A stretch of 64,000 bases of DNA from positions 1 through 64,000 of the forward strand of contig NZ_LWCU01000002.1 of the NCBI RefSeq assembly GCF_001650405.1, given 5' to 3'. The stretch is from Microbacterium sp. H83 (lineage in GTDB: Bacteria; Actinomycetota; Actinomycetes; Actinomycetales; Microbacteriaceae). The notes under the pieces are model-generated. The model ran no database searches, was not told the DNA's origin, and saw only the letters and a program-made list of their open reading frames with translations. Of this stretch, positions 34,201 through 41,475 are shown piece after piece. A program made the position numbers and the translations under genes. How positions within the stretch are numbered: the stretch's first letter is position 1; each line of letters begins with the position of its first letter.

Positions 34201-35223
34201 AAGGACCTCATCGGCACGCGCATCGAGCTGCGTCTCGGCGACCCGACGGACTCCGAGGTCAACCGCAAGGCGGCCGAGAACGTCACCTCGATCCCCGGCC
34301 GCGGCCTCAACGCCACCGGTCTGCAGATGCTCACCGCGCTGCCCCGCGTCGACGGCGTCGACGACGCCTCCTCCCTGGCGGACGGCGTCGACGACCTCGT
34401 CGCACGCGTCGCGTCCGCGTGGCACGGTCCTGCCGGACCGAAGCTGCGCCTGCTTCCCAGTCGCATCGGCCACGAGGACCTCCGCGCGGTCGCTGCCGCG
34501 GCGTCGCCCGACGGATCCGAGCCGCGGGAGATCCTGCTCGGCATCGACGAGGCCGACCTCGCGCCCTTCTCCATCGACCCGAACGAGGAGCCGCTGCTGT
34601 ACCTCTACGGCGACGCCGACTCCGGCAAGTCGTCGATGCTGCGCGGCGTCGTGCATGAGATCACCCGCCTCTACGGGCCGAGCGAGGCGAAGATCTTCGT
34701 GGTCGACTATCGCCGCGCGCTGCTCGGCGAGATCCCGCAGGAGTACCTGGGGGCGTATCTCACCTCGCACGAGATGGCCGACGGCGGCATGCGCGAACTG
34801 GCGCAGTTCTTCCAGAGCCGCATCCCGGGTGCCGACGTCACGCCCGAGCAGCTGCGCACGCGGTCGTGGTGGACGGGTGCCGAGGGCTTCGTCCTCATCG
34901 ACGACTACGACCTCGTGTCGACCTCGCAGGGCAACCCGATCGCGGTGCTCGCGCCGCTGCTCGCGCAGGCCGCCGATCTGGGGCTCCATGTGATCCTCAC
35001 CCGTCGCACGGGCGGCGCGTCGCGCGCGGCCTACGACCCGATCATCCAGCGGATGACGGATCTCGGCGCGACCGGCATCCTGCTCTCGGGGAACCCCGAG
35101 GAGGGGCAGCTCATCGGCAAGGTCAAGGCGATCCCGTCGATCCCCGGGCGCGCCCAGATCGTCAGCCGCGACCGCGGCCTGGTCTCGGCGCAGCTGCTGT
35201 GGGTGCCGCCGACGTACGAGTAG
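31249..35223 (+). CDS. eccC: Type VII secretion ATPase EccC (three FtsK/SpoIIIE domains)
   Basis: A 1324-residue motor with two N-terminal membrane helices (residues ~28-75) and three ATPase domains. Walker A motifs are GATGSGKS (474-481), GAPLSGKST (831-839) and GDADSGKSS (1121-1129); the first domain also has LLIVADEFSELL as Walker B. EccC recognises the YxxxD tail of Esx dimers and drives export. It is one polypeptide, unlike the split EccCa/EccCb of ESX-1. The ATG at 31249 overlaps the FHA gene. No eccE, eccA, espG or PE/PPE gene follows. Confidence 0.95.
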   Translation: MTGPRLAPPRVPSGKLPVQAPTELQPSDGGMGVLGSLLPMLGSVGAIVMVTMSNQSVTGLLTGGMFLLSSLGFVAVNGWRQRSQRQAATLGSRREYLAYLTELRQSVRVAARQQRRAGNWHLPAPSALPYIAEERTRVWERSANDPDFLSVRVGTSDQPLCISLEAPELPPLAQLDPVAASAAHRFMLTHEIQKNLPLGVTLRDYSRIEITGDESESRALARAMLLHVATMHDPDMVQIVIAADPGSLPQWEWAKWMPHTHSRTIRDGLGAARMIGSQLSELEDMLPAEVRERSRFARDGAAPKVPHIVILTDGASTSFNDMLVSGDGVQGVTVIDLPARWGDLDDPNALRIAFEPGSTGTRAELVSLQGPARPFEADAISIVEAEATARRLISLYSGGTTVTKKKSATGQAELVELLGLPDVRDLDLDAAWSPRLERDRLRVPIGQTEDGSPLILDIKESAQQGMGPHGLIIGATGSGKSEVLRTLVLALAMTHSPEQLNFVLVDFKGGATFAGMADMPHVSAIITNLGEEISLVDRMQDALQGEMVRRQELLRATGPFANVADYEKARRGGRTDLAPLPALLIVADEFSELLSAKPEFVDTFVNIGRLGRSLQVHLLLSSQRLEEGKLRGLDTHLSYRIGLRTFSAAESRTVLGVPDAYHLPTQPGAGILKSDTETMTQFRASYVSGPPPRRRRRAASGATQSSGSTAVELFTAAPVWRAETPTEEPEVVVDAEPEEKRNTFEIAVELMSGRGPAAHQVWLPPLETPATLDQLFGDLVEDPALGLVSPRWRGAGALTVPLGIVDVPLEQRRENLAVSLGGAAGHMAIVGAPLSGKSTLARTTMVALALTNTPQEVQFFVIDFGGGSFAGLQRFTHVSGVATRSEPDIVRRTVAEVTSLLNAREVYFRQNGIDSIDTYRQRRAQGLADDGYGDIFLMVDGWGTLRSEFEMLEPQIQAIAARGLTYGVHVVITAARWMEIRANIKDLIGTRIELRLGDPTDSEVNRKAAENVTSIPGRGLNATGLQMLTALPRVDGVDDASSLADGVDDLVARVASAWHGPAGPKLRLLPSRIGHEDLRAVAAAASPDGSEPREILLGIDEADLAPFSIDPNEEPLLYLYGDADSGKSSMLRGVVHEITRLYGPSEAKIFVVDYRRALLGEIPQEYLGAYLTSHEMADGGMRELAQFFQSRIPGADVTPEQLRTRSWWTGAEGFVLIDDYDLVSTSQGNPIAVLAPLLAQAADLGLHVILTRRTGGASRAAYDPIIQRMTDLGATGILLSGNPEEGQLIGKVKAIPSIPGRAQIVSRDRGLVSAQLLWVPPTYE

Positions 35224-35241
35224 GGGATCCGGCCCGCAGGA

Positions 35242-35712
35242 TCAGCGCACGGCGTCGGCGAGGTGCCGCGCGTCGTGGCTCAGCACTTTGACGATGATCC
35301 CGCGCCGGCGCAGCTCGGCGGCGGTGCGCAGGCCCTCGTCGGAGTCGCGGCCCAGGGCCTTCGTGTTCGCGACGACGAGCACGTCGCCCGGCACCAGCGT
35401 GGCGATGAGGCGGGCGAGGCGGTCGCTCCAGCTCTCGAGGATGTCGGGTGCCGGGTGACGGAACCCTTCGATCGGCACTCCGAAGCGGGTGAGGTCCTCG
35501 CGCTGCTCGACGACCGAGGGCATGCCCTCACGCGCGACGACGAGGCCCACCAGGCGCGAGCCGTCGGGGCGGGCCAGCCAGAAGTCGCGGTTCTGCTGCA
35601 GCTCGGTGAAGCACTTCGGACACTCGGCGGCCGCGTGTGGCAGGTGCAGCGGGCTGGTCAGCGGCTCGTCGACGGATGCCGTCGTCTTCGTGGGATCCAT
35701 AATCTCGCTCAT
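35242..35712 (-). CDS. Serine-recombinase-fold protein without DNA-binding domain
   Basis: A 156-residue protein. The N-terminal 50 residues contain one CPKC pair. The rest follows the resolvase catalytic-domain pattern: VEQREDLTRFGV, RLARLIATLVPGDVLVVANTKALGR and LRRRGIIVKVLS. The usual Y-A-R-V-S segment with the nucleophilic serine reads VVAREGMPS, and there is no helix-turn-helix C-terminus. It is therefore unlikely to recombine DNA alone and may be a domesticated regulator. Start ATG 35712 with GGAGGT 6 nt upstream. It converges with eccC (18 bp apart) and follows mdh on the same strand. Confidence 0.65.
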   Translation of the reverse strand: MSEIMDPTKTTASVDEPLTSPLHLPHAAAECPKCFTELQQNRDFWLARPDGSRLVGLVVAREGMPSVVEQREDLTRFGVPIEGFRHPAPDILESWSDRLARLIATLVPGDVLVVANTKALGRDSDEGLRTAAELRRRGIIVKVLSHDARHLADAVR

Positions 35713-35749
35713 CGCGCACCTCCGGCTTCCATTCTGCCCTGAACGGGGC

Positions 35750-35766
35750 CCGGCGGCGACCGCCGG
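35750..35766 (-). terminator. Short hairpin after mdh
   Basis: CCGGCGG (35750-35756) pairs with CCGCCGG (35760-35766) over a 3-nt loop, 18 bp after the mdh stop on the minus strand. It is short and lacks a U tract, so it may end mdh transcription only partly before the recombinase-fold gene. Confidence 0.4.
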
Positions 35767-35784
35767 ATGCGCGGATCGAGGGCC

Positions 35785-36774
35785 TCAGAGCAGGCCGAGA
35801 GACCGGACGGCGTCGCGTTCGGCGACCAGTTCCTCGACGGACGCGTCGATCCGCGCCTGCGCCCAGTCGCTCACCTCGAGTCCTTCGACGATCCGCCACT
35901 CCCCGTCCACCGCTCGTACCGGGAACGACGAGATGAGACCCTCGGGCACCCCGTACTCGCCGTGCGAGACGACGCCGGCCGAGGTCCAGTCGTCGGTGCC
36001 GCGCACCCAGTCGCGCACGTGGTCGATCGTCGCGCTCGCGGCGGATGCCACGGACGACGATCCGCGCACCGCGATGATCTCCGCGCCGCGCTTCGCGACC
36101 CGGGGGATGAAGGACTCGTCGAGCCACGCGGGCACGTCGTCGACGATCGCCTCGAGGGCGTCGCGCACCGACCTGCCACCGACCGTCGCGTGCGACACGT
36201 CGGGGAACTGCGTGGCGGAGTGGTTGCCCCAGATCGGGACGCGCCGCACCGTGTCGACCGGCACCGCGAGTGCCTGCGCGAGCAGAGCCCTCGCCCGGTT
36301 CTCGTCCAGGCGGGTCAGCGCCGTGAACCGCTCGGCGGGGACCCCGTCGGCGGATGCCGCCGCGATCAGCGCGTTCGTGTTCGCCGGATTCCCGACCACG
36401 GTGACGCGCACGTCCGACGAGGCGTTCGCGGCGATCGCGGCGCCCTGCGGGCCGAAGATGCCGGCGTTGGCGGCCAGCAGGTCGCCTCGCTCCATGCCAG
36501 GGCCGCGCGGGCGCGCTCCGACGAGGAGGGCGAGGTCGGCGCGGTCGAATCCGACGGCGGGGTCGTCCGTCACCTCCACGTGCTCGAGGAGCCCGAAAGC
36601 GCCGTCCTGCAGCTCGAGAGCCGCACCCTCGGCGGCGCCGATCCCCTGCGGGATCTCGAGCAGCCGCAGTCGCACCTTCTCGTCGGGACCCAGCAGGTCG
36701 CCGGCGGCGATGCGGAACAGCAGCGCGTAGCCGATCTGGCCGCCTGCGCCGGTGAGGGTGATCGTGGTCGTCAT
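35785..36774 (-). CDS. mdh: Malate dehydrogenase
   Basis: A 329-residue NAD-dependent enzyme of the TCA cycle that oxidises malate to oxaloacetate. It has the nucleotide-binding start [17 protein letters not shown], the substrate-binding [13 protein letters not shown] loop, VGNPANTNA, the LTRLDENRA segment and the active-site His in [12 protein letters not shown]. This is the two-domain cytosolic-type MDH common in Actinobacteria. The ATG is 6 nt from a TAGGCT box, so the mRNA is probably leaderless. Confidence 0.95.
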   Translation of the reverse strand: MTTTITLTGAGGQIGYALLFRIAAGDLLGPDEKVRLRLLEIPQGIGAAEGAALELQDGAFGLLEHVEVTDDPAVGFDRADLALLVGARPRGPGMERGDLLAANAGIFGPQGAAIAANASSDVRVTVVGNPANTNALIAAASADGVPAERFTALTRLDENRARALLAQALAVPVDTVRRVPIWGNHSATQFPDVSHATVGGRSVRDALEAIVDDVPAWLDESFIPRVAKRGAEIIAVRGSSSVASAASATIDHVRDWVRGTDDWTSAGVVSHGEYGVPEGLISSFPVRAVDGEWRIVEGLEVSDWAQARIDASVEELVAERDAVRSLGLL

Positions 36775-36825
36775 GCCCCGAGCCTACGTCCGATCCACGT
36801 CCGGGGGCGGAGTACCCTCGTGGCA
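36774..36825. promoter_or_regulatory. Back-to-back leaderless promoters for mdh and a zinc peptidase
   Basis: On the minus strand TAGGCT (36786-36781) is 6 nt from the mdh ATG at 36774. On the plus strand TACCCT (36813-36818) is 6 nt from the peptidase ATG at 36825. The two -10 boxes are 26 bp apart and point away from each other, so their -35 regions must overlap. Neither gene has a ribosome binding site. Confidence 0.55.
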
Positions 36826-37706
36826 TGACCTTCAATCCCGACGCCGACGTCTCCGGCAACACCGCACGCCGACGGGGACGCGGCGCCGTCGTGGCGGGTG
36901 CCGGCGGCGTCGGCCTGCTCGGCATCATCGCACTGATCGCCGGTCCGCTCCTCGGCATCGACCTCACCGGGCTGCTCGGTGGGGGCGGCGCGACGGGGGG
37001 AGGATCCGAGCCGTCCGGCGGCAGCGTGATCGAGAACTGCGAGACGGGACAGGACGCCAACGAGAACGTCGACTGCCGGGTCGCGAGCTCGCAGCTCGCC
37101 CTCGACGGATACTGGGAGGACCAGGTCGACCCCTATCGGGCACCGGGGCTCGTCATCGTCGACGGGTCCACGCCCACCGGCTGCGGAACGGCCTCCAACG
37201 CGGTCGGTCCCTTCTACTGCCCACCCGACGAGACGGTCTACATCGACCCGACGTTCTTCACCCTCATGCAGCAGCAGTTCGGAGCATCCGCCGGCAACCT
37301 CGCTCAGCTCTACATCGTCGGGCACGAGTGGGGCCACCACATCCAGTACATCACCGGAGTGATGGACGCCTACCCGAACAACGGCACCGGGCCGGACAGC
37401 AACGGCGTGCGCGTCGAGCTGCAGGCGGACTGCTACGCGGGCGCGTGGATCGGCCGCATGACGGAGGAGACGGACGACAACGGGGTCCCCTACCTCGAGG
37501 CGCCCACCGAGGCGCAGCTGCAGGATGCGGTGAACGCCGCCTACACGGTGGGCGACGACCACATCCAGGAGCAGTCCGGCTTCGTGAACCCGGAGAGCTT
37601 CACGCACGGCACGAGCGAGCAGCGCAAGTTCTGGTTCGCCAACGGATACCAGAGCGGCCTGGGCGTCTGCGGGGATCCGCTCACGCTGCCGGGCGACCGG
37701 CTGTAG
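36825..37706 (+). CDS. Neutral zinc metallopeptidase (YpfJ/KPN_02809 type)
   Basis: A 293-residue membrane-anchored peptidase: one N-terminal helix (residues ~24-48), a Gly-rich linker and a zincin domain. The zinc motif HEWGHH lies near residue 168 and the third ligand is probably the Glu in ELQADCYAG near residue 208. Cys residues in ENCETG, GCGTAS and YCPPDE are spaced as in the family, which suggests disulfides outside the membrane. Natural substrates are not known. It is monocistronic and convergent with the aldehyde dehydrogenase. Confidence 0.9.
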   Translation: MTFNPDADVSGNTARRRGRGAVVAGAGGVGLLGIIALIAGPLLGIDLTGLLGGGGATGGGSEPSGGSVIENCETGQDANENVDCRVASSQLALDGYWEDQVDPYRAPGLVIVDGSTPTGCGTASNAVGPFYCPPDETVYIDPTFFTLMQQQFGASAGNLAQLYIVGHEWGHHIQYITGVMDAYPNNGTGPDSNGVRVELQADCYAGAWIGRMTEETDDNGVPYLEAPTEAQLQDAVNAAYTVGDDHIQEQSGFVNPESFTHGTSEQRKFWFANGYQSGLGVCGDPLTLPGDRL

Positions 37707-37763
37707 CGGCCGGCTCCCGCACCCCCGTACTCAGGCGCATCGAGGGCTGCCGACGAGAGGGAT

Positions 37764-39575
37764 TCAGGCGCGCAGCGCCTTCGCCAGCGTCGCGAGCAGC
37801 CCGCCCAGTCCGCCTGCCGCGCGGTACCGGGTGAGTCCCTCGCTGACCTGCGCTCCCGTGCGCGAGGACACGAACCACGGCGGCTTCGGGAGGATCGACA
37901 GCCGTCCGCCGCCGTTCGCGATCGGCAGCGAGCGGGGGAACGGGCGGAACGGGCCCCGCACCACCGAGCGCTCGACGCGGTCGAGGAGCAGGGCGTTGTG
38001 GACGACGCCGATGCCGCTGCCGACATCGGCGATCGTGCTGCCGGGGAACGCGCCCCACGTCAGGGTCGGGGTGATGAAGCCGAATGCCGTCCATCCGTTG
38101 ATCGCGATCGATCCGTACCGCATCGCCGCGACGGCTCGGTCGAACCCCGACCCGAGCGCCCTCTCCGTGGCAGGATCGATCAGCAGGTTGGCGCCCAGCG
38201 TGCCCTGCAGCCGGTCGTTCGCATAGGCCACGGCGTTGTCGAGGAAGACCTGACCGGTGCCCTCGACGGCGACGACCCCGAGCACGGGTGCGAAGTACTC
38301 CGTGGTCTGGAGGGCGGCGGGGTCGTCCCCGTCGCCGATCTCCACGAGGAGCCGGTCGCCGAGCACCAGTGCGTCGGGATACGCCTCGGTCGCCTGGTCC
38401 AGCCGTGCAGGCGATCCCGGATACCAGACGGGTCGCTCGGGGGCCGTGGCGTACGCCCGTCGCAGCGCGGCGCGGAAAGCGTCGGCCTGCGCCCAGTCGG
38501 AGGAGATGATCACGACCTGACCGGCGATGCAGTTGTGACCGCAGTTCTGCAGCCGCATGGTCGCCACGTGCTCGGCCTGATACGCGAGGTCGGCATCGGT
38601 CCAGTCGCCGGGGACGACGATGATCGGCGAGACGCCGCCGAGCTCCGCCGTGATCGGCGTCTTCAGCTGCGGCCGGTTCTCCCGCCGGCGGCGGGCGGCC
38701 GCGGCGCCCGTACCCCAGACGATGGCGTCGAAGGTGGCCGCCGAGCCGGTGATGTGCACGTGCGCGAAGGACGAGTGCGTCGTCAGGTACGCGCCGACGG
38801 CCGGTCCGCCGCGCACGATGCGCAGCAGGCCCGGTCCGATGAGCGGAGCGAACGCGCGCTTGTAGATCGGCACGAGGGCATCCTGCGTCGGGTTCACCTT
38901 GAGCAGCGCCGTGCGGTTGTACGCGAGCAGCTCGTACAGCACGTCGAGCACCGGGATGGACGTCACGTTGCCGGCGCCGAGCACGAGGCCGACGCCGCCC
39001 GACTCCGCGGGCGTCCGCTGTGCGAGTCCGGCCGACGCCCTGGCCGCGTTCGGCGTGACGCCCGGCTCGAGCCAGACCTCGCCCGTATATCCCGACAGGA
39101 GCAGTCGATCGATGCCGGTCAGGGGAAAGGCGTGCACGCGGGTGCGACCGCCGGGAGCGCGGTCGATGTGCACGCCCTCCAGGGGATTCGTGCCGTGCGC
39201 GAGGCGCGCGAGCGTCTCGATGTACGCGTCGAGGGCGCCGAGGGTGCTGTACGGTCCACTCAGCCATTCCTCGCCGCGCAGCGGATGGTCGCCGTCGAGG
39301 CCCTTCGACGCGGCCGCGGTGGTCGCCCAGTCCTCGGCGGCGGCGGCGACGCTCGTGCGCACCGCTCGCAGCAGAGTGACGCGCTGAGCGAGTGTGAGCG
39401 CCGCCCAGGTGCGGGCGCCGGTGCCGAGCTCGTCGATCGCGGCGTCGAGTCGGGCGCGCTCGCCCTCGCCGATCTCGGTTCCCGAGGTCGCTCCGGGCGC
39501 GGCTCCGGCCGACGGTGCGGCTGCCGTCGACGGTGCGGCTGGAGTCGAGGCGGAGGGCGTGGTCGCGGAAGTCAT
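37764..39575 (-). CDS. Aldehyde dehydrogenase family protein
   Basis: A 603-residue NAD(P)-dependent dehydrogenase, longer than typical members because of an Ala/Pro/Ser-rich N-terminus of about 35 residues and a C-terminal tail. The general base Glu lies in ITAELGGVSP and the catalytic Cys in NCGHNCIAGQ; the late EYFAPVLGVV motif is also present. The GSAATFDAIVWG segment replaces the common GST motif. Ribosome binding site GAAGGAG precedes the ATG. It follows the MFS transporter gene by 27 bp on the same strand and is probably cotranscribed, so uptake and oxidation of the same compound is possible but unproven. Confidence 0.87.
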   Translation of the reverse strand: MTSATTPSASTPAAPSTAAAPSAGAAPGATSGTEIGEGERARLDAAIDELGTGARTWAALTLAQRVTLLRAVRTSVAAAAEDWATTAAASKGLDGDHPLRGEEWLSGPYSTLGALDAYIETLARLAHGTNPLEGVHIDRAPGGRTRVHAFPLTGIDRLLLSGYTGEVWLEPGVTPNAARASAGLAQRTPAESGGVGLVLGAGNVTSIPVLDVLYELLAYNRTALLKVNPTQDALVPIYKRAFAPLIGPGLLRIVRGGPAVGAYLTTHSSFAHVHITGSAATFDAIVWGTGAAAARRRRENRPQLKTPITAELGGVSPIIVVPGDWTDADLAYQAEHVATMRLQNCGHNCIAGQVVIISSDWAQADAFRAALRRAYATAPERPVWYPGSPARLDQATEAYPDALVLGDRLLVEIGDGDDPAALQTTEYFAPVLGVVAVEGTGQVFLDNAVAYANDRLQGTLGANLLIDPATERALGSGFDRAVAAMRYGSIAINGWTAFGFITPTLTWGAFPGSTIADVGSGIGVVHNALLLDRVERSVVRGPFRPFPRSLPIANGGGRLSILPKPPWFVSSRTGAQVSEGLTRYRAAGGLGGLLATLAKALRA

Positions 39576-39602
39576 CGGCGTCTCCTTCGGTGGGGTTTCA
39601 GC

Positions 39603-41006
39603 TTAGGCGGCGGTGATCTCGATGTCGGCTCGCCGCAGACGGTAGCCGCGCAGGGCGATCAGGCTCGCCGCCATGAGGGCGGCGGGGAGGATGCTGAAGC
39701 TCAGCACGATGCCGGTGAGGGCCGCCGCCGGCTGCGTGGTCGTGGCGTCGGCGACCGTCGAGACGTAGCCCGTCGCAGCCAGGGTGAGCGATACGACGGT
39801 CGCCCCGAGCGCGAACCCCACGGTCTCGCCGGCGGTCCACACGCCGGTGAGGGTGCCTGCCCGCCCCCGACCGTGCGTGTGCCCGTCGTGCGAGATCACG
39901 TCGGGCAGCATCGCCATCGGAAGGGACTGCAGACCCGCATAGGCGACCCCGGCGACGGCGACCGACGAGAACATCCACGCACCCGGCGTCCAGACGGCCA
40001 GGACGAGGGAGGCGGCGGCGACGAGGAAGATGATGCTGGCCGAGGCGAAGGCGCGCTCCTTGCCGGTGCGCCGCGCGATCAGCGTCCAGACCGGGGTGGC
40101 GAGCAGCGCCGGACCGACGAGGGCGACGAACACGAGCGTCACGGCGTCCTCCGAACGCAGCACCCAGGTGGCGATGTACTGCGCGGCGGCCAGCATGGTG
40201 CCGGTGGCCAGGGCCTGGAGGAGGAACGTCACGAGCAGCGCGCGGAACGGCCGACTGCGGCGCAGCGCGTCCACCCCCGCCGCGTACTGCGCCCGGAGCC
40301 CCGTCGGGGTCGGGGCGGGAGACACGGCATCCGGCCCTGCGTGCACGGCTGTCAGGCGCCGTGCCGCGGCATCCGCCGTCCGCGTCGCGACGAGCATGCC
40401 GATGCCGATCGCCACTCCCGCCACCGCTCCCATGAGGAGGTAGCCCGAGACCTGATCGCCGCCCGCGGACCGCAGCTCGGGCCCGCCCGCGCCGAACAGC
40501 AGGATCGCCGCGGTGAGCACGACGACCCTCCACCCGAGCAGGCGGGTGCGCTCGTCGTAGCTGGAGGTGAGCTCGGCGGGCAGCGCCACGTAGGGCACCT
40601 GGAAGAGGCTGAACGCCGTGGCCGTCGCGACGAAGGCCAGCAGCACGCACACCGCGCCGGCGACGGGACCCCACGACGGCGGCACGGCGAATGTCAGGGC
40701 GAAGAAGAGCGGAAGGGTGAGCGCACCGACGATCATGAGACCGCGACGGGAGCCCGTCCGTGCGAGCTGGCGGTCGGAGGCGGCGCCGATGAGGGGATCG
40801 ATCAGCACGTCCCAGATCTTCGCCGCCGTGACGATGAGGCCGGCGGCGAGGGCCGCGACTCCCAGGTTGTCGGTGAGGAAGTAGGTGAGGACGAGTCCGG
40901 GCAGTGTGGCGTATCCGCCGGTGCCGAGGGACCCGACCGCGTACAGCGCGATCGTGCCGGCGGAGAGGCGGACGGAGGCTCGGTCGGACCGAGCGTCGGT
41001 GCTCAT
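39603..41006 (-). CDS. MFS transporter of the GPH (sugar:cation symporter) family
   Basis: A 467-residue membrane transporter with about twelve helices. The segment AAKIWDVLIDPLIGAASDR near the N-terminus is the GPH signature found in melibiose and xyloside symporters; the ALPAELTSSYDERTRLLGWR loop and the LPDVISHDGHTHGRGRAGT segment also match. The ATG at 41006 lies 6 nt from TACACT (41018-41013). The likely substrate is a glycoside or sugar acid. It precedes the aldehyde dehydrogenase gene. Confidence 0.88.
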   Translation of the reverse strand: MSTDARSDRASVRLSAGTIALYAVGSLGTGGYATLPGLVLTYFLTDNLGVAALAAGLIVTAAKIWDVLIDPLIGAASDRQLARTGSRRGLMIVGALTLPLFFALTFAVPPSWGPVAGAVCVLLAFVATATAFSLFQVPYVALPAELTSSYDERTRLLGWRVVVLTAAILLFGAGGPELRSAGGDQVSGYLLMGAVAGVAIGIGMLVATRTADAAARRLTAVHAGPDAVSPAPTPTGLRAQYAAGVDALRRSRPFRALLVTFLLQALATGTMLAAAQYIATWVLRSEDAVTLVFVALVGPALLATPVWTLIARRTGKERAFASASIIFLVAAASLVLAVWTPGAWMFSSVAVAGVAYAGLQSLPMAMLPDVISHDGHTHGRGRAGTLTGVWTAGETVGFALGATVVSLTLAATGYVSTVADATTTQPAAALTGIVLSFSILPAALMAASLIALRGYRLRRADIEITAA

Positions 41007-41018
41007 CGCGCCAGTGTA
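41006..41018 (-). promoter_or_regulatory. Leaderless promoter of the GPH symporter (-10 TACACT)
   Basis: TACACT on the minus strand (41018-41013) is 6 nt before the ATG at 41006, with no ribosome binding site. No clear -35. Confidence 0.5.
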
Positions 41019-41113
41019 TCGGTGGGTCGATCCCGGGGAACGGTCGGTCGTTCCCCGAGCGATCCGGCGGCCTCGAGCGGGCGGACGCGGGTCGCGCCCG
41101 TCGGCTGTCGGCG

Positions 41114-41377
41114 TCAGATGAGGGAGAGCTCGCGGAGCTTGGCCTCGACGTCGGCGTTCGAGGGCTCGACGTGGTGCGAGGAATCCGGGTAGACCACGAC
41201 GGGGATGTTCGTGCGCCCCGAGATCTCCTTGGCGACATCGGCGGCGGAGGGGTCGGCGACGAGGTCGACGTAGGTGTACTCGATGCCGAGGCCGTCGAGC
41301 TGCTTCTTGGTGCGGATGCAGTCGCGGCACCAGTCGGCGCCGAACATCGTGATGGCGGATGCTGCGGGAGAGGTCAT
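41114..41377 (-). CDS. Mycoredoxin/glutaredoxin-like thiol protein
   Basis: An 87-residue thioredoxin-fold protein with the redox motif WCRDC (Cys17 and Cys20) and the cis-Pro in NIPVVVYPD. The motif W-C-x-D-C and the small size fit actinobacterial mycoredoxin-like proteins that reduce mycothiol mixed disulfides or other thiols. It is leaderless, with TACGCT 6 nt before the ATG. It sits between the GPH symporter and the iron-responsive SIP gene, and the latter is divergent from it. Confidence 0.88.
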   Translation of the reverse strand: MTSPAASAITMFGADWCRDCIRTKKQLDGLGIEYTYVDLVADPSAADVAKEISGRTNIPVVVYPDSSHHVEPSNADVEAKLRELSLI

Positions 41378-41389
41378 GCTCCCAGCGTA
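41377..41389 (-). promoter_or_regulatory. Leaderless promoter of the mycoredoxin gene (-10 TACGCT)
   Basis: TACGCT on the minus strand (41389-41384) is 6 nt before the ATG at 41377. No ribosome binding site. It is divergent from the iron-box promoter about 50 bp away. Confidence 0.5.
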
Positions 41390-41438
41390 CGGCGGCGCAG
41401 CTGGGGAAGGGCCGGGTGCGCCACCTCGACCCGAGGCA

Positions 41439-41475
41439 TTGTCAGGTAAGGGAAGCCTTACCTATAATCGAGGCA
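41439..41475 (+). promoter_or_regulatory. Strong leaderless promoter with an iron-box-like operator
   Basis: -35 TTGTCA (41439-41444), an 18-bp spacer, -10 TATAAT (41463-41468), 6 nt, then ATG at 41475. The perfect inverted repeat AGGTAAGG (41444-41451) and CCTTACCT (41456-41463), separated by GAAG, fills the spacer and touches both boxes. Half-sites of AGGTAAG are typical of DtxR/IdeR iron boxes, although there the arms are closer together. A repressor here would block RNA polymerase directly. Confidence 0.75.

Noticed and set aside
35242..35712. Recombinase-like gene as evidence of a mobile element
   Set aside because: No inverted repeats, att-like duplications, transposase or DNA-binding domain are seen, and composition matches the neighbours.
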